A DNA stretch of 64,000 nt from Actinoplanes oblitus (GTDB lineage: Bacteria; Actinomycetota; Actinomycetes; Mycobacteriales; Micromonosporaceae). Shown here one piece after another: positions 14,678 through 23,130 of the stretch. Where the stretch lies: positions 6,091,501 through 6,155,500 of the forward strand of contig NZ_CP126980.1 in assembly GCF_030252345.1 (NCBI RefSeq), in the 5' to 3' direction. The position numbers and the translations under genes were made by a program. The notes under the pieces are model-generated. The model was not told the DNA's origin. It saw nothing but the letters and a program-made list of their open reading frames with translations, and did no database searches. Position 1 is the stretch's first letter, and every line of letters begins with the position of its first letter.

Positions 14678-16168
14678 ATGAGCATCCGGAACCGCGCGAC
14701 GGCCCTGGCCTCCACGATTCTCGCTTCCTCGCTGCTGTTCGGCTCGGTGCTCGCGGCCTCCCCGGCGCGGGCCGCCGACGCGACAACGGTCACGACCGTC
14801 GCCCCCACCCTGGCCAGCCGGCTGGCCGCGGTGAAGGTCGCCAAGACCATCAACTACTACCCGTCGGACGCCGGCTGGTCGGCCATGTGGACCGGCTTCG
14901 ACCCGGTCGCCATCGACGCGGACCTGGCGACGGCCGCCACGCTCGGTGCCGACAACGTGCGGGTCATCGTCTTCCCGGACACCTTCGGTTACCCGGCGCC
15001 GCAGGTCGAGTACACCGAGAAGCTGCGCAAGTTCATCAGCATCGCCGAGTCCCACGGCATGACTGTCAAGATCACCCTCTTCGACTGGTGGGCGGGCTAC
15101 AGCGACGCGGCCCGCAGCATCGGCTGGGCGAAGGCGATCCTGGACCCCTACAAGGACGACCCGCGCGTCCTCGCGGTCGAGCTGAAGAACGAGTTCCAGC
15201 CGTCCGACGCCGACGCGATCGCCTGGGTCCGCCAGGTCATCCCGGCCGTCCGGGCCGCCGCCCCGGCCATGCCGCTGACCCTCTCGGTCGACGGCGGCAC
15301 CGGCGCCACCGGCATGGCCAGCATCAAGGCCGCGCTGGTCAGCACCCCGCTCGACTACTACGACTTCCACTTCTACGGCAACTCGGAGCGCTCGCTCGCC
15401 GAGATCCGCAAGGCGCAGGCGGCGGTCTCCCCGGCCCCGATCGTGATCGGCGAGACCGGCATCAGCAGCGGCGCCACCAGCGAGGGCGAGCAGGCGCTGT
15501 ACCTGGCCCGGGTGTTCCGCGCGGCGACCGAGGCGGGCGTCGGCTCGGTCGCCCCGTGGACGCTCAACGACTTCTCGGCCGGCGCCATCCCGTCGAACTC
15601 GACCGTCTCGACGATCCCGGCGCAGTACACCTTCGGCCTGTACCGCGCCGACGGGTCGGCCAAGCTCGCCGCCTCCGTGGTCCGCACCGCCTGGACGACC
15701 GGCACCGTGCCGAACACCTTCCTCAACCTCGGCTTCGAGGCCGCCGACATCGACTCGCCGTGGAAGCAGAACCTGCCGCAGGCCGGCGCCGGCGTGGTCA
15801 CCAGCGAGATGCCGCGCCTCGGCGCCCGCTCCCTCAAGTTCTCCGGCACCACCCGGACCAGCGCGGGCCTGCCCTCGATGCGCGTCGCGCCGATCACCCC
15901 GGTGCAGCCGGGCTACAAGTGGCGCGCCGAGGCGTTCGCCCGCGGCTTCAACGCGACCGGGATCACCGAGATCTCGCTGAGCTGGTTCGACGCGACCGGC
16001 AAGTGGATCAGCGAGAGCACCTCGAACCGGCTGCCGGTCGGGAACACCACCTGGACGAAGCTGGTGGTGGACACCGTGGCGCCGGCGGGTGCGGCAGCGG
16101 TCCAGCTGCACCTGAAGAACGCCGACAACACCGGCACCGTCTACTTCGACGACGTCGCGATCTCCTGA
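14678..16168 (+). CDS. secreted GH5-like glycoside hydrolase with C-terminal beta-sandwich
   Basis: A 496-aa exported enzyme. ATG at 14678 begins a Sec signal cut near ARAADA (residue about 33); an upstream in-frame start is less likely. Residues about 45-340 form a TIM-barrel of the cellulase clan: RVIVFPDTFGYP, the acid/base in AVELKNEFQP (E172), YYDFHFYGNSE, and the nucleophile in PIVIGETGIS (E259). The C-terminal 140 residues (FLNLGFEAADIDSPW, TSAGLPSMRVAPITPVQPGYKWRAEAFARG, GTVYFDDVAIS) look like a CBM4/9- or CBM-like jelly roll. Likely a beta-1,4-glucanase or mannanase; substrate uncertain. Confidence 0.85.
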   Translation: MSIRNRATALASTILASSLLFGSVLAASPARAADATTVTTVAPTLASRLAAVKVAKTINYYPSDAGWSAMWTGFDPVAIDADLATAATLGADNVRVIVFPDTFGYPAPQVEYTEKLRKFISIAESHGMTVKITLFDWWAGYSDAARSIGWAKAILDPYKDDPRVLAVELKNEFQPSDADAIAWVRQVIPAVRAAAPAMPLTLSVDGGTGATGMASIKAALVSTPLDYYDFHFYGNSERSLAEIRKAQAAVSPAPIVIGETGISSGATSEGEQALYLARVFRAATEAGVGSVAPWTLNDFSAGAIPSNSTVSTIPAQYTFGLYRADGSAKLAASVVRTAWTTGTVPNTFLNLGFEAADIDSPWKQNLPQAGAGVVTSEMPRLGARSLKFSGTTRTSAGLPSMRVAPITPVQPGYKWRAEAFARGFNATGITEISLSWFDATGKWISESTSNRLPVGNTTWTKLVVDTVAPAGAAAVQLHLKNADNTGTVYFDDVAIS

Positions 16169-16183
16169 TCTCCCCCGGCCGCT

Positions 16184-16189
16184 TAGGGT
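16184..16189 (+). promoter_or_regulatory. -10 box for leaderless methyltransferase mRNA
   Basis: TAGGGT ends 6 nt before the GTG at 16196. It begins 15 bp beyond the glycoside hydrolase stop, so the methyltransferase need not depend on readthrough. Confidence 0.5.
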
Positions 16190-16195
16190 GCGTCA

Positions 16196-16828
16196 GTGGA
16201 TGCCAAGACGGACGAACTGCGGGACGCGCACGACGCACTCGCCGACTTCTACGTGACGTATCTGGACGGGCAGCTCGCGGGCGATCCGATCGAACGCTCG
16301 ATGCTCGACCTGTTCAGCGAGCTGACTCTGGCCGGCGGGAAGGACGTCGCCGACATCGGCTGCGGGACCGGTCGTCTCCTGCCCTACCTGCGGGATCGCG
16401 GCCTGACGCCGCGCGGGGTCGACCTCTCCCCCGGCATGATCGAAACGGCCCGGCGGGATCACCCGGAGTTCCCCAGCGAGGTGGCCGACCTGCGTGACCT
16501 GCCCTTTCCGGACGCCTCGCTGGACGGCGCCGTCTGCTGGTACTCGCTGATCTTTCTGGCCCCGGAGGCGCGGGAGGCCGCGTTCAGCGAGCTGGCCAGG
16601 GTGGTCAAGCCCGGCGGGTTCCTGGTCACCGCGTTCAAGGACGGTGACGGCACCCGGCGGCGCGGCGGGCGCGCCACCGGCACCGGGGTCGAGTTCGACA
16701 CCTACTGGCTGTCCGCTCGGGAGATGGCGGAACGGTTCACGGCGGCGGGCTTCACCAAGGTCTTCCTGGGCAGCCGGCCGTTCGAACCGGTCCCGGCCGG
16801 ATACCTACTGGTCCAGCGGAACGGGTAG
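16196..16828 (+). CDS. class I SAM-dependent methyltransferase
   Basis: A 210-aa protein with a complete Rossmann-type methyltransferase core: motif I DVADIGCGTGRLLPYL (residues about 49-64), motif II GVDLSPGMIETARRDHP, motif III SLDGAVCWYSLIFL and the ELARVVKPGGFLVTAFKDG strand. It resembles Methyltransf_11/25 small-molecule enzymes. GTG at 16196. It is preceded by a leaderless-type -10 box and is convergent with the sugar dehydrogenase. Substrate unknown. Confidence 0.9.
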   Translation: MDAKTDELRDAHDALADFYVTYLDGQLAGDPIERSMLDLFSELTLAGGKDVADIGCGTGRLLPYLRDRGLTPRGVDLSPGMIETARRDHPEFPSEVADLRDLPFPDASLDGAVCWYSLIFLAPEAREAAFSELARVVKPGGFLVTAFKDGDGTRRRGGRATGTGVEFDTYWLSAREMAERFTAAGFTKVFLGSRPFEPVPAGYLLVQRNG

Positions 16829-16845
16829 CCGCCTGTTCGGGCGGC
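16828..16845. terminator. stem-loop between convergent genes
   Basis: GCCGCC (16828-16833) pairs with GGCGGC (16840-16845), overlapping the methyltransferase stop and 6 bp before the dehydrogenase stop. Confidence 0.5.
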
Positions 16846-16850
16846 GCCGT

Positions 16851-18104
16851 TCAGGTGGCCGGCCAGGAAACTCGGTAGATGGCGCCGGCCAGGTCGTCAC
16901 TGACGTAGATGGCCTGGTCGGGGCCCTGCACCGCCATCACCGGGCGGCCCCAGCGGTTGCCGTTCTCGTCCTGGAAACCGGACAGCAGCGTCTGCTGCGG
17001 TCCGAGCCCCCCGTCCTTCCAGGCGAAGAACGACACCTCGGGCGCCCGCGGCGGCTTGCGGTTCCACGAGCCGTGAATGCCGACGAGGGCGCCTTTGCCA
17101 TAGGGCGCCGGCAGCCCCGGCTCGGTCGCGAAGCTCAGCCCGAGCGGGGCCGAGTGCGCACCCATCGCCTGCTCCACCGGCGGCAACGAAGCGCAGTCCA
17201 GCCGCTTGCCATCCGCGTTGAGCTGGACGTCCCGGTCGAACGCCAGGTCGGTGTCCGGGTTGCAGAACGGCCACCCCAGATCCCGTCCCTGGGTCAGTCT
17301 CGCCAGCGGCTCCACCGGGTGATCGTTCACGTACTTGGTCTTGACCTTGCCGTCGGCCGGATCGGCGATGTTGTCCCGGTTGTTGACAGCGGTCCAGACG
17401 GCGCCGTCCGGGGCGATCGCCAGCCCGGTGCCGTTGCGCACGCCGTGGGCGAAGGTGACCGGCGTGCCGCCACCGGGCGGCGCCTTCAGGATGGTGGCGC
17501 GCTCCGGCCTGGCGTCCCGGTCCTCCACCGAGACGTTGCCGGTCGAGCCGACCGAGACGTAGATGGACCCGTCCGGCCCGACAGCGACGCTCTTGAGCGC
17601 GTGCGCGTAGGCGCCGCCGAGCTCGGGGCTCTTCGCATCGGGCAGGCCGGCGACGACCACCTTCTTGCGGAGGACCTTGCCGTCCGCGTACGGGAAAGTG
17701 TCGACCTGATCGCTCTCGGCCAAGTACAGGGTGTCGCCGACGAAGTCCAGGCCGTGCGGCTGGTTCAGCCCTTCGACCAGCGTCTGTTGCGCCGGGGCGC
17801 CGCCGGTCGGGGCCGGGGTCAGCTCCAGCACGTCACCGAACTTGGGCCGGGACACCAGCAGCCGCCGGTCCGGGGTCCAGGCCAGCAGCCGGGCGCCGGG
17901 GATCCGGGCGAACAGCGAGACCGACCAGCCGGCCGGCACCCTCATCCGGTGCCCGTCGGAGCCCACTGTGGTCTCGACCAGGCCGCCGGCCTCGACGGGT
18001 TCCTCCGTCGGCTTCCCGGTGGGCTGGTCCGCCGGTTTCTCCGCCTCTGTGGACGAACACGCGACAAGGGTCAACCCCAGGACACCGGCCACCAGCGCAC
18101 GCAT
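16851..18104 (-). CDS. PQQ-dependent sugar dehydrogenase-like lipoprotein (sorbosone dehydrogenase family)
   Basis: A 417-aa lipoprotein; I use ATG 18104 (MRALVAGVLGLTLVACSS, lipobox LVAC), since the upstream extension is Arg/Gly-rich and unlike a signal peptide. The mature part is a six-bladed beta-propeller of the glucose/sorbosone dehydrogenase family (COG2133): GARLLAWTPDRRLLVSRP, NQPHGLDFVGDTLYLAES, AHALKSVAVGPDGSIYVSVGSTGNV, TFAHGVRNGTGLAIAPDGAVWTAVNNRDN, VGIHGSWNRKPP and VMAVQGPDQAIYVSDDLAGAIYRV. Family members oxidise sugars at the cell surface, some with PQQ; many homologs have no proven cofactor. Confidence 0.88.
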   Translation of the reverse strand: MRALVAGVLGLTLVACSSTEAEKPADQPTGKPTEEPVEAGGLVETTVGSDGHRMRVPAGWSVSLFARIPGARLLAWTPDRRLLVSRPKFGDVLELTPAPTGGAPAQQTLVEGLNQPHGLDFVGDTLYLAESDQVDTFPYADGKVLRKKVVVAGLPDAKSPELGGAYAHALKSVAVGPDGSIYVSVGSTGNVSVEDRDARPERATILKAPPGGGTPVTFAHGVRNGTGLAIAPDGAVWTAVNNRDNIADPADGKVKTKYVNDHPVEPLARLTQGRDLGWPFCNPDTDLAFDRDVQLNADGKRLDCASLPPVEQAMGAHSAPLGLSFATEPGLPAPYGKGALVGIHGSWNRKPPRAPEVSFFAWKDGGLGPQQTLLSGFQDENGNRWGRPVMAVQGPDQAIYVSDDLAGAIYRVSWPAT

Positions 18105-18335
18105 CGCTCTCGTCACCCCCGCGACCCTACCCGGTGAGCGCGGCCGGTCCCGGTCACCGCACCGCCGCCGCCTCCACCCGCGCCGTTCCGCGCCGCCACC
18201 TCCACCGCGGGTCCGTGTGCCCGCGCCGCACCGCCGTCCCCGGTCGCCGTTCGGCGGGCTGACCTCGGGTTCCGCGGGCTGGGAAGGGTGATCGCGTAAG
18301 CTTGGCGGTTGCGCCCGCACCAGGAGGAACACTCG

Positions 18336-18992
18336 ATGACCATCTACGGCCCCGGCGGTGTCGACGTCCGGGATCGCCGCCGCCTGCACCCCGGCGTGCT
18401 AGCGCTCGTCGCCGTCGCCGGCGTCATCGTGGTGGCGGCGGTGGGATACTTCGTGTTCCGCTCGCCCTCGGACCCGGCGGCGCACCTCCCGGCGGCGGCA
18501 TCACCGCCCGCCGCACCGGCGACCACCACGCCCGCGCCGTCGCCGTCCGAGTCGCCGAGCCCGACGGCACCCGCCGGCGTCGCCACCGGCACCTGGCTGG
18601 TCACCCTCGCCGACGACGAGGACAGTTACCTGGTCACCGACGGTGAATACGCCGAGATGTCCGACGAACCCGCACCGCTGACCGTGGTCCCCGGCCTCGC
18701 CGACGACACGTGCGTCTCCTTCCGGAACGACAGCGGCGCCTACCTGCGGCACTACGATTACCGGCTGCGTTTCGACCAGCGGGACGACGCCGACCTGTTC
18801 CGCAAGGACGCCACCTTCTGCCCGGAGGACGACCAGCCCGCCGGCACGTTCCGGCTGCGGTCCAAGAACTACCCGGACTACTTCCTCCACCAGCGGGACG
18901 ACGACTCCCTCTACATCGACAAACCGGACGGCGACGCCGACGACTTCGTGGAGGAGAGCTCCTTCAGCCTTCGCTCGCCCGCGACCCCGTGA
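18336..18992 (+). CDS. membrane-anchored AbfB (CBM42-like) domain protein
   Basis: A 218-aa protein with ATG at 18336 after AGGAGG. Residues about 20-45 form a single transmembrane helix (GVLALVAVAGVIVVAAVGYFVF), followed by a Pro/Ala/Thr/Ser linker. Residues about 85-215 match the arabinofuranose-binding AbfB beta-trefoil: SFRNDSGAYLRHYDYRLRFDQRDDADLFRKDATFC and GTFRLRSKNYPDYFLHQRDDDSLYIDKP. No catalytic domain is present, so the protein probably tethers the cell to arabinose-containing polysaccharide or presents a sensor. Confidence 0.88.
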   Translation: MTIYGPGGVDVRDRRRLHPGVLALVAVAGVIVVAAVGYFVFRSPSDPAAHLPAAASPPAAPATTTPAPSPSESPSPTAPAGVATGTWLVTLADDEDSYLVTDGEYAEMSDEPAPLTVVPGLADDTCVSFRNDSGAYLRHYDYRLRFDQRDDADLFRKDATFCPEDDQPAGTFRLRSKNYPDYFLHQRDDDSLYIDKPDGDADDFVEESSFSLRSPATP

Positions 18993-19122
18993 CCCCGGCG
19001 GGGCGGCGGATCTCGCCGGCGAATCGCGGAAGACCGGCCTTGGCCTCGACTCGCCGCGGGAAGGGCCGGGGCACCGGTGGACCACTCCCGTCATCGCTGG
19101 CCGCTGGGGATCTGTTGCTGGA

Positions 19123-19752
19123 TCACTCGCCCTCCGGTGAGCACTTCACCGAGGCGGGCGCGCAGATCGACAAGTGGCTGGGAATGACGAAGCGCCTCGT
19201 CCTCCCGTCGTACCGGTAGACGACTTCGACACCTCTCTTGCTCGTCTTACCATTGCCGACGACATCGAACCCGATCTGGAATTCGACAGCCACGTCGTCG
19301 CTGTGCCGGGAGTTCTGCACCACCAGGTCACGGGGGTCGCGGCCACCAGAGTTGTCATGGCTCGCCGGCGGGAACCCGTTGTCCTGCTGGAACCATCCCG
19401 TCTGATGACCCGCGGGGAGCATGTCGGGCACCACCCTGGCCAGCACTCCGACGACGCGCAGGGTCGTCCCGTTGTCCAGCAGCGGCGTAACCGAGACAAT
19501 CGTGATAGGTCCCGCAATCTTCGGCGAGATCCGCAGGTAGTTGAGCCCGTCGGTGAATCGCGTACCTACCGATTTTGATCCCGACCAGCCATACGGTTGC
19601 ATTTCCGCCGTGTCCAACTCGTCACCGGGTGGAGCGTATGCGGCCTCGCCGGGAGGCTGCTGGCGGTGCCGCACCACGATGGCAAACGCCGCAGCAGTGG
19701 CGACAGTCGCCACAAGGATCACCGCCGGCGCGCGTTTGATTTTGGGTGCCAA
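19123..19752 (-). CDS. membrane-anchored hypothetical protein
   Basis: A 209-aa product if the TTG at 19752 is used; it follows GGAG and opens directly into a basic stretch and one membrane helix (KRAPAVILVATVATAAAFAIVV). The ORF is open upstream to 20001 but that part has no protein-like composition. The outer part (GLNYLRISPKIAGPITIVSVTPLLDNGTTLRVVGVLARV, VEFQIGFDVVGNGKTSKRGVEVVYRYDGR) is a beta-rich domain I cannot name, ending with two Cys (SICAPASVKC). Lower GC and less biased codons than its neighbours suggest recent arrival. Start uncertain. Confidence 0.6.
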   Translation of the reverse strand: MAPKIKRAPAVILVATVATAAAFAIVVRHRQQPPGEAAYAPPGDELDTAEMQPYGWSGSKSVGTRFTDGLNYLRISPKIAGPITIVSVTPLLDNGTTLRVVGVLARVVPDMLPAGHQTGWFQQDNGFPPASHDNSGGRDPRDLVVQNSRHSDDVAVEFQIGFDVVGNGKTSKRGVEVVYRYDGRTRRFVIPSHLSICAPASVKCSPEGE

Positions 19753-20196
19753 CGTCAGCTCCGTATGTATTTCCCGCCCCGATGCGGTAGGCGAGTCACC
19801 GTCGAAGATGCCGGTCGGCGTCCGGAAGCCCGGCACGCCCACCCGGCGACAAGGCGAATCGGCTGTGGTTTCAGGGTCGTGGTGCTGACCTCGGACAGCA
19901 GTCGACTCACGAAGGCACCCCTCTCGGCTGAGTGGAAACCGGCCGCGCCATGCCGCGGATTTCCATGAACCTAAGCAGGCGATACCCGCGCGTGGAGCCA
20001 CTTCGGCGAATCAGCCAGACGCGGCACCCCGCCTTACCGCAGGTTCCACTGCGCGCTGAGCGTGCTGCCGCCGACGGGAAGCGCGATGTACAACCGGGTC
20101 AGCCCGCCGTCAGGTCGACCTCCCAGCCCGGTTCGAGCCGCGGCGGGCCAGCGGACGGTGGCAAGCCGGTCGCGGCCGGTACGCCAAGACCGGAGA
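19753..20196. other. intergenic stretch with possible gene remnant
   Basis: Apart from an open extension of the hypothetical gene, this region holds the coding-like fragment at 20034-20180 on the minus strand (separate entry). I see no complete gene and no clear promoter. Confidence 0.5.
20034..20180 (-). pseudogene. C-terminal gene remnant
   Basis: The minus-strand frame ending at the TAA 20034-20036 reads LATVRWPAAARTGLGG, then LTRLYIALPVGGSTLSAQWN and two more residues, with beta-strand character and biased codons in the second half. There is no start or upstream domain, and the lipoprotein gene begins its own stop 15 bp away. It looks like the tail of a deleted gene, but no family is recognised. 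Confidence 0.3.
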
Positions 20197-20808
20197 TCAG
20201 GACGGGTACGGCAGGGAACGCGCGCGGTCCTCGGCGAGGCTAGCGAGCCGGACCAGCTCGGCCGTCCCGATCACCGGGTCCGCGCTGGACAGCCAGATCA
20301 CCGCACGCGGCGTCAGGTAGACGATCTCGCTGCTCCCGCCCCGGGTGCGTTGCATGGTGACCGGCCGCCCGTTCAGCACGGTGAGCGTGGCGAACCCGCA
20401 GCCGCCGGCGGCTCGCTCGTAGGTGGCCGGGAAGGAACTGTCCGGCGCGTAGAGCACCAGTTGCTCCCGCACCCTGCCCAGCGTGACCGAGAGCCAGGCG
20501 CGGCCGCCGAGAGCGTACAGCCCGTTCTCCGCGATCCAGGGGAAGGCCTCGCACCGGTCCGGCCGCGTCGCGACGCCACCGCACCGCTCGGCGGGCAGCA
20601 CCACGAATCGGCTGACGGTGGTGCCGGCGGCCGGCCCGAGGTCGGCGGCGCGCAACGTGACGCCGGGCGGCGGGGACGTCTCCAGGCCGCAGAAGGTGGC
20701 CGGTGAGGCGGCGGCGGTGACCGGCGCGGCCGGCCGCGCCGGCTGGTCAGCGCACCCGGTGAGCAGCAGGGCGACGGCCGTCGCGACGGCCGCGCGGTTG
20801 GCTGACAT
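20197..20808 (-). CDS. putative lipoprotein, unknown function
   Basis: A 203-aa lipoprotein; ATG at 20808 gives MSANRAAVATAVALLLTGC (lipobox LTGC, Cys 19). The upstream in-frame extension to 20919 has no signal character. The mature part contains four further Cys (TFCGLE, ERCGGV, DRCEAF, GGCGFA) and a fold with WLSVTLGRVREQLVLYAPD and AVIWLSSADPVIGTAELVRLA. I do not recognise the family; similar small Cys-containing actinobacterial lipoproteins are usually annotated hypothetical. Confidence 0.75.
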   Translation of the reverse strand: MSANRAAVATAVALLLTGCADQPARPAAPVTAAASPATFCGLETSPPPGVTLRAADLGPAAGTTVSRFVVLPAERCGGVATRPDRCEAFPWIAENGLYALGGRAWLSVTLGRVREQLVLYAPDSSFPATYERAAGGCGFATLTVLNGRPVTMQRTRGGSSEIVYLTPRAVIWLSSADPVIGTAELVRLASLAEDRARSLPYPS

Positions 20809-20979
20809 CCGTTGTCCTGACCCCGGTCCGGTGAACCAGCAGAGCGTACCGGGAAGCGCCGTGACCACCCTCACCCCGGCGGCGGGCATCGGGACGGCCC
20901 GACGGCACCTGCTGTTCATCCACGGCGGCTAACCTCGCGCGAATCGCCTCATATCCCGACGGAGTCGCGCGTACCCGCC

Positions 20980-22557
20980 ATGCCATCACGCCCGCACCGC
21001 ACCCTCAGCCACCTCGCCGCCGTCCTGCTCCTGCTGGTCACCACGAGCTGCGCGGCGGCGAAGACCCCGGCCGGCAGCCCGAGCGCGAGCGGCTCCGCAG
21101 CCGTCCCGAGCGCTCCCGTCCTGCCGGCCGCGCCGGACACCGAGTCGGCACCACGGCGGAAGCCGAACATCGTCTTCGTCCTCACCGACGACCTGTCGAC
21201 CGATCTGGTGCAGTACATGCCCAGCGTGCTCGCCCTGCGGCAGGAGGGCACCACGTTCACCAACTACACGGTCACCGACTCGCTCTGCTGCCCGTCCCGC
21301 GCGTCGATCCTCAGCGGCGACTACCCGCACAACACCGGCATCGTGAAGAACAACGGCTCCGACGGCGGGTTCAAGCTCTTCCACGCTCGCGGCGAGGAGA
21401 ACTCCACGCTCGCCACCGACCTGAAGTCGGCCGGTTACCGGACGGCGTTCTACGGCAAGTACATGAACGAGTACTGGCCACGGGCGACGTTCGACGGCGG
21501 CAAGTCGTTCTACGTGCCGCCGGGCTGGGACGAGTGGGCCGTCGGCGGTGACGCGTACCGGGGCTTCGACTACGAGCTGAACGAGAACGGAAAGGTCCGC
21601 GAGTACGGCAGCCGGCCGCAGGACTACCTCACCGACGTGCTCTCGGCGAAGGCGCAGAACTTCATCACCACCTCGGCGGCCGCCGGGCAGCCGTTCATGC
21701 TCGAGGTGGCCACGTTCACGCCGCACCTGCCGTACACCCCCGCGCCGCGGGACGCCCACGCGTTCCCGGGCCTGACCGCGCCGCGAGGCCCGGCCTGGGA
21801 CACCGTGCCGTCCGACGCGCCGCCCTGGCTGCTCCACCACTCCCCGATGCCGGCGTGGGAGAAGAAGATGATCGACAGCAGTTTCCGCAAGCGGGTCCAG
21901 TCGGTCCAGGCGATCGACCGGATGCTGGCCGCGCTGCGGGCGACGCTCACCACCGCCGGGGTGGCCGGCGACACGACGGTGATCTTCAGTTCGGACAACG
22001 GCTACCACCTGGGCGAGCACCGGCTGAACCCGGGCAAGATGACAGCCTTCGAGACCGACGTCAAGGTGCCGCTGATCGCCGCCGGGGCCGGGGTGAAGCC
22101 CGGGCACACCGTCGAGGCGCCGGCGGAGAACGTCGATCTGCGCCCCACCTTCGCCGACCTGGCCGGCCTCCCGGCGAACCCGAAGGTCGACGGCCGCAGC
22201 CTCAAGCCGCTGCTCGCCGGGACGACCCCGCACCAGTGGCGGACCACCGCCCTGATCGAGCACAGCGACCCGGCCACCGACCCGAAAGACCCCGACTACA
22301 ACCGCTACTCGGAGAACATCCCGCCCTCCTACGACGCGCTGCGCACCCCGGCGTTCACCTACGTCGAATACGTGGACGGCAGCCGGGAGTTCTACGACCT
22401 GCGCGCCGACCCGGACCAGATGCACAACCTGGCGGGTGGCCTGGATCCGGGACGCCTCACCGAGTTGCACCGGGCCCTGCACGCGCTGAACACCTGCGCC
22501 GGCGCCGCCTCCTGCTGGGCCGCCGGCCGGCTGCTCGAGGAGGGCCCGGCCAACTGA
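20980..22557 (+). CDS. sulfatase, secreted lipoprotein
   Basis: A 525-aa type I sulfatase of the alkaline phosphatase superfamily. The N-terminus is a lipoprotein-type signal (AAVLLLLVTTSCAA). Metal-binding start NIVFVLTDDLSTDLVQYMP, then the sulfatase signature CCPSR in which C103 would be converted to formylglycine, GYRTAFYGKYMNEY, HLPYTPAPRDAHAF, and the second metal site VIFSSDNGYHLGEHRLNPGK. C-terminal subdomain YVEYVDGSREFYDLRADPDQMHNLAG. It likely removes sulfate from carbohydrates outside the cell. No formylglycine-generating enzyme is encoded in the window. Confidence 0.93.
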   Translation: MPSRPHRTLSHLAAVLLLLVTTSCAAAKTPAGSPSASGSAAVPSAPVLPAAPDTESAPRRKPNIVFVLTDDLSTDLVQYMPSVLALRQEGTTFTNYTVTDSLCCPSRASILSGDYPHNTGIVKNNGSDGGFKLFHARGEENSTLATDLKSAGYRTAFYGKYMNEYWPRATFDGGKSFYVPPGWDEWAVGGDAYRGFDYELNENGKVREYGSRPQDYLTDVLSAKAQNFITTSAAAGQPFMLEVATFTPHLPYTPAPRDAHAFPGLTAPRGPAWDTVPSDAPPWLLHHSPMPAWEKKMIDSSFRKRVQSVQAIDRMLAALRATLTTAGVAGDTTVIFSSDNGYHLGEHRLNPGKMTAFETDVKVPLIAAGAGVKPGHTVEAPAENVDLRPTFADLAGLPANPKVDGRSLKPLLAGTTPHQWRTTALIEHSDPATDPKDPDYNRYSENIPPSYDALRTPAFTYVEYVDGSREFYDLRADPDQMHNLAGGLDPGRLTELHRALHALNTCAGAASCWAAGRLLEEGPAN

Positions 22558-22612
22558 CGAACCGGGGCACGCCGGGGGGTGACGGCCTGTGGGAGGATCG
22601 ATCGAAGAGGTG

Positions 22613-23041
22613 ATGAACATGCGAACTCGGCTGCGGCGTCTACGACTCGGCCCGCGGATCTTCACCTGGTGCGCCGAGATCCACCACCTTCAGGGCAGCG
22701 CCGACTGTCACCGCTGTGTCCGGGTGCGGGCGTGGGGCTCGGGCAAGACCGGTCAGGCGTTGCAGGCCGATCTGATGTCGACATTTCTCGGGCCGTGGGG
22801 TGCGTGCACCACCGATGGGTCGTACCCCACCTCGGGCGCCGTTCGAGGACTGGTCACCTACGGGCTGCGGCACGGTTGGCAGCCGGAGCGACGGGGCGGC
22901 GTCTTCGCGCTGACCGAGGCGCGGCACGCCGGCACCTTGCCCCTCACGGGCTTCCTGCTCACCGATCGCTTGCGGACACCGCACGGCGCCGATCCGTCCG
23001 AGCGGCTGTTCGCCGCCTTCCAGCTCCGGCAGGACACCTGA
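22613..23041 (+). CDS. hypothetical protein with Cys pair
   Basis: A 142-aa protein with strong third-position GC, ATG at 22613 after AGAGG. Near the N-terminus it has basic residues (MRTRLRRLRLGPRIF) and then CAEIHHLQGSADCHRCVRV, a possible metal-binding C..C..C patch; the rest (GAVRGLVTYGLRHGWQPERRGGVFALTEARH, FLLTDRLRTPHGADPSERLF) has no recognised domain. The product might be cytosolic and bind nucleic acid, but that is a guess. Its stop is followed by the kinase-like gene. Confidence 0.65.
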   Translation: MNMRTRLRRLRLGPRIFTWCAEIHHLQGSADCHRCVRVRAWGSGKTGQALQADLMSTFLGPWGACTTDGSYPTSGAVRGLVTYGLRHGWQPERRGGVFALTEARHAGTLPLTGFLLTDRLRTPHGADPSERLFAAFQLRQDT

Positions 23042-23130
23042 GTCGCGGGAGGTGGCCTACGTCGTATCCCACGAAGCCACTGCCCACTGACGCGCTGGGC
23101 AGGATCGCGGAGCATTTCCGGCTGGGGCGG

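Noticed and set aside
22579..23040. Upstream extension of the kinase-like gene to 22579
   Set aside because: It overlaps entirely with the 142-aa gene, whose frame has the expected codon bias and ribosome-binding site.
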